Assembly: GCA_002492295.1 (NCBI GenBank)
Contig: DKYC01000065.1
Location: forward strand, 1-16,810
Direction of reading: 5' to 3'
DNA length: 16,810 nucleotides
Source: Lachnospiraceae bacterium UBA7110
GTDB lineage: Bacteria; Bacillota; Clostridia; Lachnospirales; Lachnospiraceae
Made by a program: the position numbers and the translations under genes. Shown one piece after another: positions 7,301 to 14,531 of the stretch. The notes below the pieces were generated by a model. That model saw only the letters and a list, made by a program, of their open reading frames with translations. It ran no database searches and was not told the origin of the DNA. Positions within the stretch are counted from its first letter, which is position 1; the number at the start of each line of letters is the position of its first letter.

Positions 7301-9843
7301 TCCGAAATCGTTACCTTGCGCAGCCCGCCGTTGTACCGCCCTACGCCTATCTGCAGCTTTGCGGTTTTTACCGGCTCCTTAAATTTAATCATATAATATT
7401 TTCTGCTGCCGCTGGTTTTCTGTAAAATGGATACATTTGCAGCCCTTTGTTTTGCGCCGCCCTCATCCCAATACTGTACCGTAACATAAGAATACGCACC
7501 CAAATCGACCGGCTCCGCAAACGTAATCATCCCGATATCGTAAATATCGTCCAAAGAAACCGTAACGCCTTTCACATTATCCGGATATGCTCCGCCATAA
7601 TCCCAGTCTTCCCGGTATACATGAGAATAATAATTATTATCAAAAAGTCCCAAAGCGCTGTTTTCATCCTTGTCGAGCGGGCTGTCCACCATAGAACCGC
7701 CTCCGCCGATTGTCGCTGATTTTATATGGCTGCTCAATACACCTTCTCCGTTGGAAGTATTGATCAGCTTATATGCGGGAAGTTCTACCCCCGTAAGCGC
7801 ACCGACTGTCTTATCAGATGCCGTAAGCGAAGCGGCGCCTTCACCCAATTCATTCACTGCGGTTACATATACCACATATTTTGTGTCATCTTTTAAATTA
7901 TCAATTTGGCAGCTGTTTTTTTCAATACCTGCAATCCTGGTATATTCCCCGGCACCATCTTCCTTATAGAAAACATTATAGCTGTCAGCATCTTTTACGG
8001 CTTTCCAGCTCACCTGGATACTACGGTATCCGCCTGTCACGGATACGTTATCCGGTCTGTCCGGTACCTTATCTGCCTTTGGCACAACCGTAACAGTATC
8101 CGAAAATGCGCTTTTCCATTCACCGTTCAGGGAACGCACGCGGACGGCATAATCCTTTTTATTTACCAGCTTATCTTTCGCAAACTGTTTAATTTCAACT
8201 CCCACATATGCGGTTGTTTTTCTAAATTCCGTGGTCTCACCGTCCGTAATCTCAATTTCGTAAGCCGTAACATTTCTTTGTTTTTCCCAGCTTAACGTAA
8301 AAGATTTGTTGCCCGCCTCTGCCTGGACATTTGTTGGAATATCAACGACAGGATCCGGAATCCTGTCTTCCATGCCATTGACAAATTCCACACTGGAAAT
8401 CTCGGCAAGGTTCAGGTCTTCGTCCGATGTCTTTGTAACCTTAAACGTCACCTGTTTTACGGCAACCTGCCCGTCAAGGTGGATTTCCACCGTCCCGTCC
8501 GGGCTGCATGAAACGGAACAGTCATCGCTATCCTGTGCATTTTTTGCAGCAATCCGTGACGCCGAAAAAGCAACCAGGGTGCTTTGCTCCTTTCCGCCCG
8601 ATTCATATACAATCATGACCTCGCCGGCTTCAATCGCATTCGTCTGCGGCGAGCCAAGCAGGATCCTTTCCATCGGAACTGCACGTTCTTTTGAAAAGTC
8701 AAAGACAAACTCCACTGGGGAATCCGTTGAAATCCTGTCTCCTGTCCCCGTTTTGAATGCAATGGCGCCTTTTCCCTGCAGCACTGACTTCCAATCCCCT
8801 TTTACAACCTCGGTTTTTTCCCCAACTGACGGAACAATGTCATCCGGGGAAACCACTGTAAAAGATTCCAAAACCGCCTTTCTTCCCGACGCGTTTTCTT
8901 CCCTGATAAACTTTGTGAAATAATCCAGGTCCAACAAATCCACAACGCCGTCTCCGTTGAAATCATATGCCTTATCAAATTCTTTTTTACGGATTGTATT
9001 TACAACCGCATCCGCTACCGCATCATTCGATTTATCCTGAACAATCAGACCAGGCTTTGGTGCATCCGCATTGCCCGTTTCCGGTGCCCTCCCGACATAG
9101 AGCTGCAATCTGTATCCCTTATTCTCCAGCTGAATGCCTGTCTGCTTATAAGTCGCGTACCCGCTGCCATAAACCTGTAAGTTATATGTACCCGGCTCCA
9201 GTTTCCGAAAGCCTGCCGACACTTCAGGAGCACTCTGTTCATCAGTCCTCCCTGGGGAAAGCGTAACAGTCTTTTTATGCTCTTTTGTTTTTCCCGTAAG
9301 CACAACCGTAAATTCCTGCGCTTTTTTCACCTCGGCGCCGGCTACAATCCGGACATCCAAAAAACCTTTCGCCGGAATTTCTTCGCCCCCGTTATGGTAT
9401 CGCTCCACTGTTTCTGCCTGCGTCCCGGATTCCGTTCCGGTTTCCGATTCCGATGGCACCTGCGTCCCGGATTCCGTTTCAAATTCCGATGATTCTATTT
9501 CCGCCGTTTCTTCTATTGATTCCTCTATTGATTCTTCTATCGGATCTTCTATTGATTCTTCTGCCGACTCCGTTGCAGTATCAGATTCCGTTGACAGTCC
9601 CTGCTCAGATGTTTCTTCTTCCACCGTTTCCTTTTCTTTTTCCCCGTCTGACTCTGTCTCCAGCGATTCCCCTTCTGTCGTCTCTTCCTGCGTCAAATCC
9701 GCTTCCACAATATCCCCCGTTGCCGGCTCTGACGCAGTTACGGCATAATGCCCTTCTTCCGCATACACCAAATAGTTTGCAGAAGAAAAAATAAGTACTG
9801 TTGAAAGAATTCCTGCCAAAAACTTAGAACGCCCTCTTCTCAT
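4372..9843 (-). CDS. Giant secreted M60 (enhancin-like) metallopeptidase with dockerin-like, FN3 and carbohydrate-binding-type modules
   Basis: The protein is 1,823 residues. M60-like zinc peptidases cleave O-glycosylated proteins such as mucins outside the cell. Order of parts: signal peptide (1-28); Glu/Ser/Thr-rich stalk (~38-148) built partly from 4-residue repeats; CnaB/SpaA-like beta domain (~158-252); dockerin-like module (~265-313) with one canonical calcium loop DFNGDGVVDLLD (294-305) and a degenerate first loop at 270-278; beta-rich region (~320-495); two FN3 domains (~500-588, ~595-684); discoidin/galactose-binding-like domain (~690-855); helical and beta segments; M60 catalytic domain (~1090-1400); Ig-like segment; F5/8-type-C (CBM32-like) domain (~1545-1668); unrecognised C-terminal domain (~1675-1823). 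The zinc site is His1233-Glu-Ile-Gly-His1237 with Glu1248 in AEVTNN, fitting HExxH-x10-E with the usual EVTNN. AGGAG lies 8 bases before the ATG. It lacks a membrane or sortase anchor, so retention may depend on the dockerin module and the next gene. Confidence 0.92.
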   Translation of the reverse strand: MRRGRSKFLAGILSTVLIFSSANYLVYAEEGHYAVTASEPATGDIVEADLTQEETTEGESLETESDGEKEKETVEEETSEQGLSTESDTATESAEESIEDPIEESIEESIEETAEIESSEFETESGTQVPSESETGTESGTQAETVERYHNGGEEIPAKGFLDVRIVAGAEVKKAQEFTVVLTGKTKEHKKTVTLSPGRTDEQSAPEVSAGFRKLEPGTYNLQVYGSGYATYKQTGIQLENKGYRLQLYVGRAPETGNADAPKPGLIVQDKSNDAVADAVVNTIRKKEFDKAYDFNGDGVVDLLDLDYFTKFIREENASGRKAVLESFTVVSPDDIVPSVGEKTEVVKGDWKSVLQGKGAIAFKTGTGDRISTDSPVEFVFDFSKERAVPMERILLGSPQTNAIEAGEVMIVYESGGKEQSTLVAFSASRIAAKNAQDSDDCSVSCSPDGTVEIHLDGQVAVKQVTFKVTKTSDEDLNLAEISSVEFVNGMEDRIPDPVVDIPTNVQAEAGNKSFTLSWEKQRNVTAYEIEITDGETTEFRKTTAYVGVEIKQFAKDKLVNKKDYAVRVRSLNGEWKSAFSDTVTVVPKADKVPDRPDNVSVTGGYRSIQVSWKAVKDADSYNVFYKEDGAGEYTRIAGIEKNSCQIDNLKDDTKYVVYVTAVNELGEGAASLTASDKTVGALTGVELPAYKLINTSNGEGVLSSHIKSATIGGGGSMVDSPLDKDENSALGLFDNNYYSHVYREDWDYGGAYPDNVKGVTVSLDDIYDIGMITFAEPVDLGAYSYVTVQYWDEGGAKQRAANVSILQKTSGSRKYYMIKFKEPVKTAKLQIGVGRYNGGLRKVTISEIRLYGYDSIEQDILNLYSDDLHISLKDDVTEKTIQELQNRLDTKDSVSGEYHPERELLQKELDTAKKLLETGGLGGVLQVNPNITPKKDSQISVGGLNAWQPLGVTAAAGEELIVYVGNTGMKDGASTNLQLVFTQYHSESGKFFATQNLKIGRNEITVPKISSVDAEKGGALYVQYNGNNDKDCYAVRVSGGVQFPVLNLYHVSDKQERGKRIAAYVQELKSYVDQLEAQHRKLHDGSQNEAVAYGYDARQCILNTTDIQTDKMMFSIPASQVLAGLGSNQEATLADTVQAMDDMLTLFYQHKGLTDSFAENTDSEVIAKNHLPYQYLNIRYMRMFSGAFMYASGNHIGIEWPETKGMMGGVPVVSTEKGEYVSGRYFGWGIAHEIGHEINQSAYVHAEVTNNYFAVLAQAKDANNTVRFQYPNVFQKVTSQTTGYSDNVFTQLGMYWQLHLAYDRDYNFRTYDTYQEIFEKRFFARVDSYARNTGLAPAPDGVALTLDGDRDQNLMRLASAAAQRDLSDFFIRWGMTPDRATLAYVKQFAPEERAIYYVDDEARVYEMENGSSSAVTGKNVVEAKADVKDSEVTLQMTFTADADVLQGYEITRVFIEQGKERKEVCGFTQSGIFTDYVAFAANRTVTYEVTAIDKLMNRSAVYRTNAVKIEGDGIQDKSAWTIETNMVSADDSTEDATEEKPCEPITVSASGRMIDNSRLTTFTGKADDADPYIVLKLNRNTQVSALRYMLSKEGQGITDYKVEVSEDGRTYTQVKTGAFRLENNSTIVYFENGTDPWVCTYDASYVRITAIGQKGIELSVTELDLYGPSGDNVEFLSAQNGQSGIGLLENDYVYDSGTSAKIPAGSIVFTGTYKGNPAYNVVVLYDEKGKIVGGEDKSGNLIAHQIILAPDPGNAMLGETSEGTWIYWIDPDAGVSQTSLPDKVRAELYRVDNALTNEGQRMVSDTKFVTLPETLPSIQINQ
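9417..9478. repeat. 20-bp direct repeat pair within the M60 stalk
   Basis: An identical 20-base sequence occurs at 9417-9436 and 9459-9478, offset by 42 bases (14 codons). It encodes the repeated ESGTQ motif of the acidic stalk. Being a multiple of three, gain or loss of a unit would keep the frame. Confidence 0.7.
9509..9568. repeat. 12-bp tandem repeat, five units, coding for the EESI-type stalk
   Basis: Five consecutive 12-base units occupy 9509-9520, 9521-9532, 9533-9544, 9545-9556 and 9557-9568. Units 1 and 4 are identical (TCTTCTATTGAT on the plus strand). Unit 2 differs by one base, unit 3 by three and unit 5 by four. On the coding strand they give the repeating E-E-S-I/I-E-D-P part of the M60 stalk. 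The period of four codons means slippage would change stalk length without breaking the frame. Confidence 0.8.
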
Positions 9844-9929
9844 CTTCTTCTCTCCTGTTCCTGTGCAAACAAACCCGAAGCCTTTCCGTAATGTGTTGGC
9901 ACATATATCCGATATCCTTCTGACACATA

Positions 9930-9953
9930 TCCTATTTATTTTCCAAAATAGGA
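9930..9953 (-). promoter_or_regulatory. Inverted repeat in the M60 mRNA leader
   Basis: An 8-bp inverted repeat, TCCTATTT with AAATAGGA, encloses 8 bases. It falls in the ~120-base leader between the candidate promoter and the M60 start. It could be an operator for a dimeric regulator or a leader hairpin. No T-tract follows, so a terminator is unlikely. Nearby are two related CACATAT(AT)CC elements at about 9900-9932. Confidence 0.35.
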
Positions 9954-9972
9954 ATCTTTTCCAATTTTCTGT

Positions 9973-10002
9973 ATTATATCATAAGATTCATAATTCATAC
10001 AA
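9973..10002 (-). promoter_or_regulatory. Candidate sigma-A promoter of the M60/cohesin-like unit
   Basis: The minus strand has TTGTAT (10002-9997), an 18-base spacer and a perfect TATAAT (9978-9973) preceded by TGA, forming an extended -10. Initiation would be near 9966, leaving a leader of about 122 bases. It is the best promoter-like sequence in the divergent 290-bp gap with the radical SAM gene. Confidence 0.6.
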
Positions 10003-10061
10003 CTATATTTCCATATCCGTCCCTATGTTAAGTCCTGTCTATACAGTAATTCAATTTCATA

Positions 10062-10090
10062 TATACAATACAAACCAAATTTGATATGAT
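10062..10090 (+). promoter_or_regulatory. Candidate promoter of the radical SAM gene
   Basis: TATACA (10062-10067), a 17-base spacer and TATGAT (10085-10090) preceded by TGA form an extended -10 with a weak -35. Initiation near 10097 would give a ~37-base leader. An alternative pairing of TTGATA at 10081 with TATCAT at 10102 has a 15-base spacer and is less likely. Confidence 0.35.
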
Positions 10091-10133
10091 TTTTGATAGG
10101 TTATCATATACGCATTTATTTGGGAGGATTATC

Positions 10134-11903
10134 ATGAACACAAAAGTCTTATTAATCGGCATTAACGCCAAATATATCCACTCCAATCCCGCCGTTTACA
10201 GCTTAAAAGCATATGCAGACAAATATTACCCCAACCGTCCGGACGGCTGTGAACTTACGGTTGCCGAATATACAATCAACCAGCAGACCGATACCATCCT
10301 TGCAGACCTTTATCAAAAAAAGCCGCAAATTGCTGCTTTTTCCTGCTATATATGGAATTGGCGCATCATACAGGATTTGCTTGCGGAACTTCCAAAACTC
10401 CTGCCCGATACGGACCTTTGGCTTGGCGGTCCTGAAGTCTCCTTTCATGCCCAAAGCCTGATTTCAAAATTCCCGCAAATTACCGGAATTATGATTGGGG
10501 AAGGGGAAGATACCTTTTTGGAGCTTTTACATCATTATTGGGAACATGTGCCCGCGCTCTCAGATATAAAAGGGATTGTATCCCCTGACGGATTTACCGG
10601 AACGCGCGTTCTGACCGACATCAATCAAATTCCCTTTTTCTATGACTTTACCCAAAACGACTCACGTATCGTTTTCAGCAACCGCATACTCTACTACGAA
10701 TCCCAACGCGGCTGTCCGTTCCAGTGTGCTTACTGTCTTTCTTCCATTGACAAAACAGTGCGCCTGCGTGATATCGGTACCGTAAAGTCAGAACTGGACT
10801 GCTTTCTGAATAATCATGTTCCGCAGGTTAAATTTATTGACCGCACATTTAACTGCAATAGCACGCATGCCCTTTCCATATGGCGTTATCTCAGGGAAAA
10901 TGACAATGGTTTCACAAATTTCCACTTTGAAATTGCCGCCGACCTGATAACTGAGGAACAGCTTGCAGTCCTTCGCAGTATGCGCCCCGGGCTCGTCCAG
11001 CTTGAAATCGGTGTACAATCCACCAACGAAACCACGCTCAAAGCAATTAACCGCCACACAAACCTTGACCGTCTGCGCGAAACTATTGCTGCAATTCGCG
11101 GGTTTCAGAATATTCATCAGCATCTCGACTTGATTGCCGGACTTCCCTACGAAGATTACGGCAGCTTTGCCCATTCTTTTAATGATGTGTATGCGATGGC
11201 GCCCAATCAGCTGCAGCTGGGTTTCCTAAAAGTCCTAAAAGGCTCACCTATGGAACAGCAGGCATCGCAATACGGTATCGTGTATGCCTCAACCCCGCCC
11301 TACGAAGTCCTGTACACCAAATGGCTTTCTTTTGATGATGTGATGAAGTTAAAAGGCATTGAGGAAATGGTCGAACTGTACTATAACTCCGGTCAGTTCA
11401 TGCACATTCTCCCCGTACTGGCTAAGGAATTTGCCTCGCCGTTTCAAATGTACGAAACGCTTGCCGGATACTACCGCACAAACGGGTATTTTACCAGCAC
11501 GCCGTCCAGAACCTACCGCTATCAGATACTGCTGGATTTCGCGTGTTCTGTCGCAGGCAATAAGCGTACGCTTTTTACCGAACTTCTGACATTCGATTTA
11601 TATCTGCGTGAAAATTTAAAGAGCAGACCCTGCTTTTGCCCGGATAATGCCCTTGATAAGGAAAAGCTCCATTTATTTTTTTCGGCAGAAGCACAAAATC
11701 CGCAATTTTTAAAAAACTACGAGGGATATAAAGCTGCACAGCTTCTAAGAATGACACATATAGAAAGGTTTTCATACCCTGTATGGCATGAAAACCCCTC
11801 CGAATGTGCAGCACGGCTAAATGCTCCTGCCTATATTTTATTTGACTATCAAAACCGCAATGCCCTGACATACGATGCTTCCTTTTATGAAATTATGCTC
11901 TAG
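10134..11903 (+). CDS. B12-binding-domain radical SAM protein, DUF4080 type
   Basis: A cytoplasmic iron-sulfur radical enzyme of 589 residues; substrate unknown. Residues ~1-135 form a cobalamin-binding-type Rossmann domain (KVLLIGINAKYIHSNPAVYS, WLGGPEVSF, GEGEDTFLELL). Such domains in this class often lack the DxHxxG cobalamin motif, and I see none here. The radical SAM cluster motif is Cys194-PFQ-Cys198-AY-Cys201 (CxxxCxxC), followed by barrel signatures KFIDRTFNC, EIGVQSTNE and DLIAGLPYED. The C-terminal ~200 residues fit the DUF4080 extension of clostridial homologues. The start at 10134 is chosen because GGGAGG lies 6 bases upstream; the frame is open further up, to 10086, without such a site. 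It is transcribed divergently from the M60 unit and converges on the S41 protease gene, sharing CTAG with its stop. Class is certain; reaction is not. Confidence 0.9.
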   Translation: MNTKVLLIGINAKYIHSNPAVYSLKAYADKYYPNRPDGCELTVAEYTINQQTDTILADLYQKKPQIAAFSCYIWNWRIIQDLLAELPKLLPDTDLWLGGPEVSFHAQSLISKFPQITGIMIGEGEDTFLELLHHYWEHVPALSDIKGIVSPDGFTGTRVLTDINQIPFFYDFTQNDSRIVFSNRILYYESQRGCPFQCAYCLSSIDKTVRLRDIGTVKSELDCFLNNHVPQVKFIDRTFNCNSTHALSIWRYLRENDNGFTNFHFEIAADLITEEQLAVLRSMRPGLVQLEIGVQSTNETTLKAINRHTNLDRLRETIAAIRGFQNIHQHLDLIAGLPYEDYGSFAHSFNDVYAMAPNQLQLGFLKVLKGSPMEQQASQYGIVYASTPPYEVLYTKWLSFDDVMKLKGIEEMVELYYNSGQFMHILPVLAKEFASPFQMYETLAGYYRTNGYFTSTPSRTYRYQILLDFACSVAGNKRTLFTELLTFDLYLRENLKSRPCFCPDNALDKEKLHLFFSAEAQNPQFLKNYEGYKAAQLLRMTHIERFSYPVWHENPSECAARLNAPAYILFDYQNRNALTYDASFYEIML

Positions 11904-13189
11904 CGCATCATCCCTTCAAGCACCTGTTTTGCCGTTTCAAGCTGGTTATCGACACCATTCTGATACTGCTGTGCGTCAAACGCAACTTCGACGTCAGGGT
12001 CAATTCCAATCTGATGGATATTATTTCCGTTTGGCGTATAGTAAGTACTAACTGTAATTTTCATTGCCGAACCGTCGGAAAGGTTAATGACTTTCTGCAC
12101 AATTCCCTTTCCATAAGTTGTTGTACCGACAAGCTTTCCGATTCCGTAATCTTTGATTGCGCCTGCAAGGATCTCTGACGCGCTGGCGCTATACCCATTC
12201 GTAAGCACCACAAGCGGCACATCAATTTCATTCTCCCCGTTGCAGGTGTACTCTTCCCGCTCCCCATACTTATCCTCCGTATACACAATCAGTCCCTTCG
12301 GAAGCAGCATCCTTGCGATTTCGCATACCGTGGAAAGGTTTCCGCCGGGATTGCTGCGCAAATCGATAATCAGCCCCTGCATTCCCTCCGCCCTTGCCTG
12401 GCTAAGCGCCTCCTCAAACTGCCCGGAAGTCACTGCGTCAAACTCCGTAATCTGTATATACGCCATATGGTTATCATACATCTCATACTCTACCGTAGGG
12501 CTCTCAATCTGCCTGCGCTCCACTTCGATGTCAAGCGGATCGGACTCACCGCTGCGCAGCACCGTGATTGTGACAAACGTGCCTTCCTCACCCTTAATCT
12601 TGCTGACCACATAGGAGCTCTCCTTGCCGTACATACTTTCGCCGTTAATCTCGTAGATATAGTCGCCCTGCATCAGGTCGCTCTCCTCCGCCGGCGTGTT
12701 TTTAATAATTCTGCTGATCTGTACATATCCCGTTTCCAAATCCTGACTGATATAAGCCCCTATCCCGTAATAAATTCCCTGCGTCTGTTCCTGCAGGGCA
12801 ATCAGCTCTTCCTGCGTATAGTAAACACTGTACGGATCGTCAAGGGAATCCAAAATTCCTCTGTATACCCCTTCCTCCAGCGTCCTGCTATCGACATCCT
12901 GCCAAAAATATTCCTGAATGGTCTCCTCCAAAATACCGAGCTTGCGCACCACATCCGCATCGGTAACGCTTCCGCCCGCAGCCCCCTCCTTGTGCGCCCG
13001 GATATCCTTAAGCTGCCTGATTCCCCTGCCCAATCCAGCGGCACCGGTTACCAGAAGCGACAACAGCAGCGTCACAAAAATCCCAATCATAAGACCAAGG
13101 ATAAACTGCTTTTTGCCGTTATCATTTCCATTTTCACCGCCATTGTATGGAGGATACTGATTCATTCCGCTATTCCATTCACTTTGCAT
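11900..13189 (-). CDS. S41 carboxy-terminal processing protease with PDZ domain (CtpA/CtpB family)
   Basis: A membrane-anchored serine protease of 429 residues that acts on the outer face of the membrane. A hydrophilic N-terminus is followed by one transmembrane helix (~29-49). An N-terminal helical region (80-130) is followed by a PDZ domain (~135-225; GIGAYISQ, QGDYIYEINGESM) and the S41 catalytic core. The catalytic dyad is Ser336 in YSASASEI and Lys361 in TTYGKGIVQ, with Gln365; the Ser-to-Lys distance of 25 matches E. coli Tsp and B. subtilis CtpB. GAAGG lies about 8 bases before the ATG. It starts 41 bases after the M23 gene in the same direction and is probably the last gene of the ftsEX operon. 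In Bacillus CtpB cleaves a sporulation signalling protein, while other members cut wall-hydrolase partners; which applies here is not evident. Confidence 0.95.
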   Translation of the reverse strand: MQSEWNSGMNQYPPYNGGENGNDNGKKQFILGLMIGIFVTLLLSLLVTGAAGLGRGIRQLKDIRAHKEGAAGGSVTDADVVRKLGILEETIQEYFWQDVDSRTLEEGVYRGILDSLDDPYSVYYTQEELIALQEQTQGIYYGIGAYISQDLETGYVQISRIIKNTPAEESDLMQGDYIYEINGESMYGKESSYVVSKIKGEEGTFVTITVLRSGESDPLDIEVERRQIESPTVEYEMYDNHMAYIQITEFDAVTSGQFEEALSQARAEGMQGLIIDLRSNPGGNLSTVCEIARMLLPKGLIVYTEDKYGEREEYTCNGENEIDVPLVVLTNGYSASASEILAGAIKDYGIGKLVGTTTYGKGIVQKVINLSDGSAMKITVSTYYTPNGNNIHQIGIDPDVEVAFDAQQYQNGVDNQLETAKQVLEGMMR

Positions 13190-13230
13190 TCTTATGCCCT
13201 TCTTTTATAATTTAATAAAATGTTGATATA

Positions 13231-14484
13231 TTATTTTAAATAACCCCACGGACTGACATAATTACCGTTTAACCGCACACTGAAATGCAGATGGTTCCCC
13301 GTGGACCTTCCCGTCGTTCCGACCGCCGCGATTTTCTGTCCCTTTACAACCTCCGCCCCCTTCGACACATAAAGCGCCGAAGCGTGCATATAGATTGTGA
13401 ACAGGTTATCCCCATGGTCAATCATAATATAGTTGCCCATCGACGAGCTGTACGCCGCCGCCACAACCGTACCGTTATACGCGGCAAGAATAGGCGATCC
13501 GCCCGGTGCCGCCATATCCACGCCATTGTGAAAACGGTTAATACCCAATATCGGATGCATTCTGTTCCCGTAGTCATCGGAAATTCTCGTGTAGGACGGC
13601 GCCGGCCATGCAAACATGCCGCCGTCATATCTGCGTTTCGGATTCGATGCCGCCTCAAGCGCCGCCTGTTCCGCCTTCACCGCGTCCTCAAGCGCCTTAA
13701 TTTCCGCATTCCTTGCCGCAATCTCCGCTTCGTATTCCTTAAGAAGCGCTTCCTTATCGTTAATATCCGCCTCATACGCGTTAATTTCCGTCTGTTTTTC
13801 CGAAATCAGCGTTTCCAGCGACTCCTGCTCCTGCTCCACTTTTTCCTTTGCTTCCTGCAAAAGCTCCTGCTCTTCCTCAAGCTGCGCCTTACAGACTTCG
13901 ACATATTCCCTTGTCGTCCTGAAATTATCCAGAATTTTCCGGTCCGATTCCGTTATTTTTTCCACATAATCGGCACGGTTTAGCATATCCCCAAACGATG
14001 CCGCACTGAAGATGGCCTCAAAATAAAAATCCGTTCCCCGCTCATACATATTTTTAATCCGAAGCTTCATCGCATCATACTGCGAAGCCTCCCGTTCCAG
14101 CGCCTCGTCAAGCTCCGCCTTCGTTTGGATAATCTCACTTTCCTTTTCGGTAATCATGTCGTTCAGTTCCGTAATCCTTGTCTGCGCCGCCGTAAGCTCT
14201 TTATCCAGCTTACTCACATAAGAAGCAAGATTGCTTTTCGATTCCTCCAGACTGCTGATAATCTGCTTCACATCCGTAAGCCCGCCCTCAAGCTGTTTTC
14301 TCTGGCTCTGCGTCTCCTCAATCTCTTTTTGCTTCTTCGCAATGCTCTGCTTTAAGTCAGACACCTCATCCGCCTGACTGACAAAAGGACACGCGCTGTC
14401 AAAGCAGGCAGCCGCAATAATCGCGACTGCCAGCATAAGCACTGCCCTTTTCCATCCCTTTTTATTGTAATGCCTAAGCTGCAT
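13231..14484 (-). CDS. Secreted coiled-coil M23 peptidoglycan endopeptidase (EnvC/PcsB-like position, FtsEX partner)
   Basis: An extracytoplasmic murein hydrolase of 417 residues. Residues 1-38 hold basic residues plus a hydrophobic export signal (AVLMLAVAIIAAAC); Cys27 sits in a poor lipobox, so lipidation is doubtful. Residues ~40-275 are a long, Glu/Lys/Gln-rich antiparallel coiled coil, the part that binds FtsX in EnvC, CwlO and PcsB. A LytM/M23 domain occupies ~300-417. The zinc ligands and catalytic residues are intact: His319 and Asp323 (HNGVD), His367 (YMHAS), and His398/His400 (HLHF). It should therefore be an active endopeptidase, unlike EnvC, which only activates amidases. It lies 47 bases after ftsX, which supports control by FtsEX. 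An AAAGG-type ribosome site precedes the ATG. Confidence 0.95.
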   Translation of the reverse strand: MQLRHYNKKGWKRAVLMLAVAIIAAACFDSACPFVSQADEVSDLKQSIAKKQKEIEETQSQRKQLEGGLTDVKQIISSLEESKSNLASYVSKLDKELTAAQTRITELNDMITEKESEIIQTKAELDEALEREASQYDAMKLRIKNMYERGTDFYFEAIFSAASFGDMLNRADYVEKITESDRKILDNFRTTREYVEVCKAQLEEEQELLQEAKEKVEQEQESLETLISEKQTEINAYEADINDKEALLKEYEAEIAARNAEIKALEDAVKAEQAALEAASNPKRRYDGGMFAWPAPSYTRISDDYGNRMHPILGINRFHNGVDMAAPGGSPILAAYNGTVVAAAYSSSMGNYIMIDHGDNLFTIYMHASALYVSKGAEVVKGQKIAAVGTTGRSTGNHLHFSVRLNGNYVSPWGYLK

Positions 14485-14531
14485 AAATCTTTGCCTTTCC
14501 CAATCATAAAACCGCCGACACGGCTTGCCTT

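Noticed and set aside
8306..8923. Long plus-strand open frame opposite the M60 gene
   Set aside because: It lies wholly within the M60 coding sequence, has no ribosome site or family signature, and its composition reflects the antisense of the real gene.
12467..13210. Plus-strand open frame of 247 codons opposite the S41 protease
   Set aside because: Antisense shadow: the minus strand encodes an unmistakable PDZ/S41 protease over the same bases.
13285..13983. Plus-strand Arg-rich open frame opposite the M23 gene
   Set aside because: Antisense of coiled-coil and M23 codons; the composition is a shadow artefact and no start signal is present.
13231..14484. M23 protein as a lipoprotein through Cys27
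   Set aside because: The residues before Cys27 (AAA) lack the usual Leu at -3, so a standard signal peptide or uncleaved anchor is more likely.
14485..14531. Small GC-rich inverted repeat between ftsX and the M23 gene as a terminator
   Set aside because: The stem is only 4 bp (GCCG/CGGC) with a 3-base loop and a short T-run; it is more likely that the two genes are cotranscribed.
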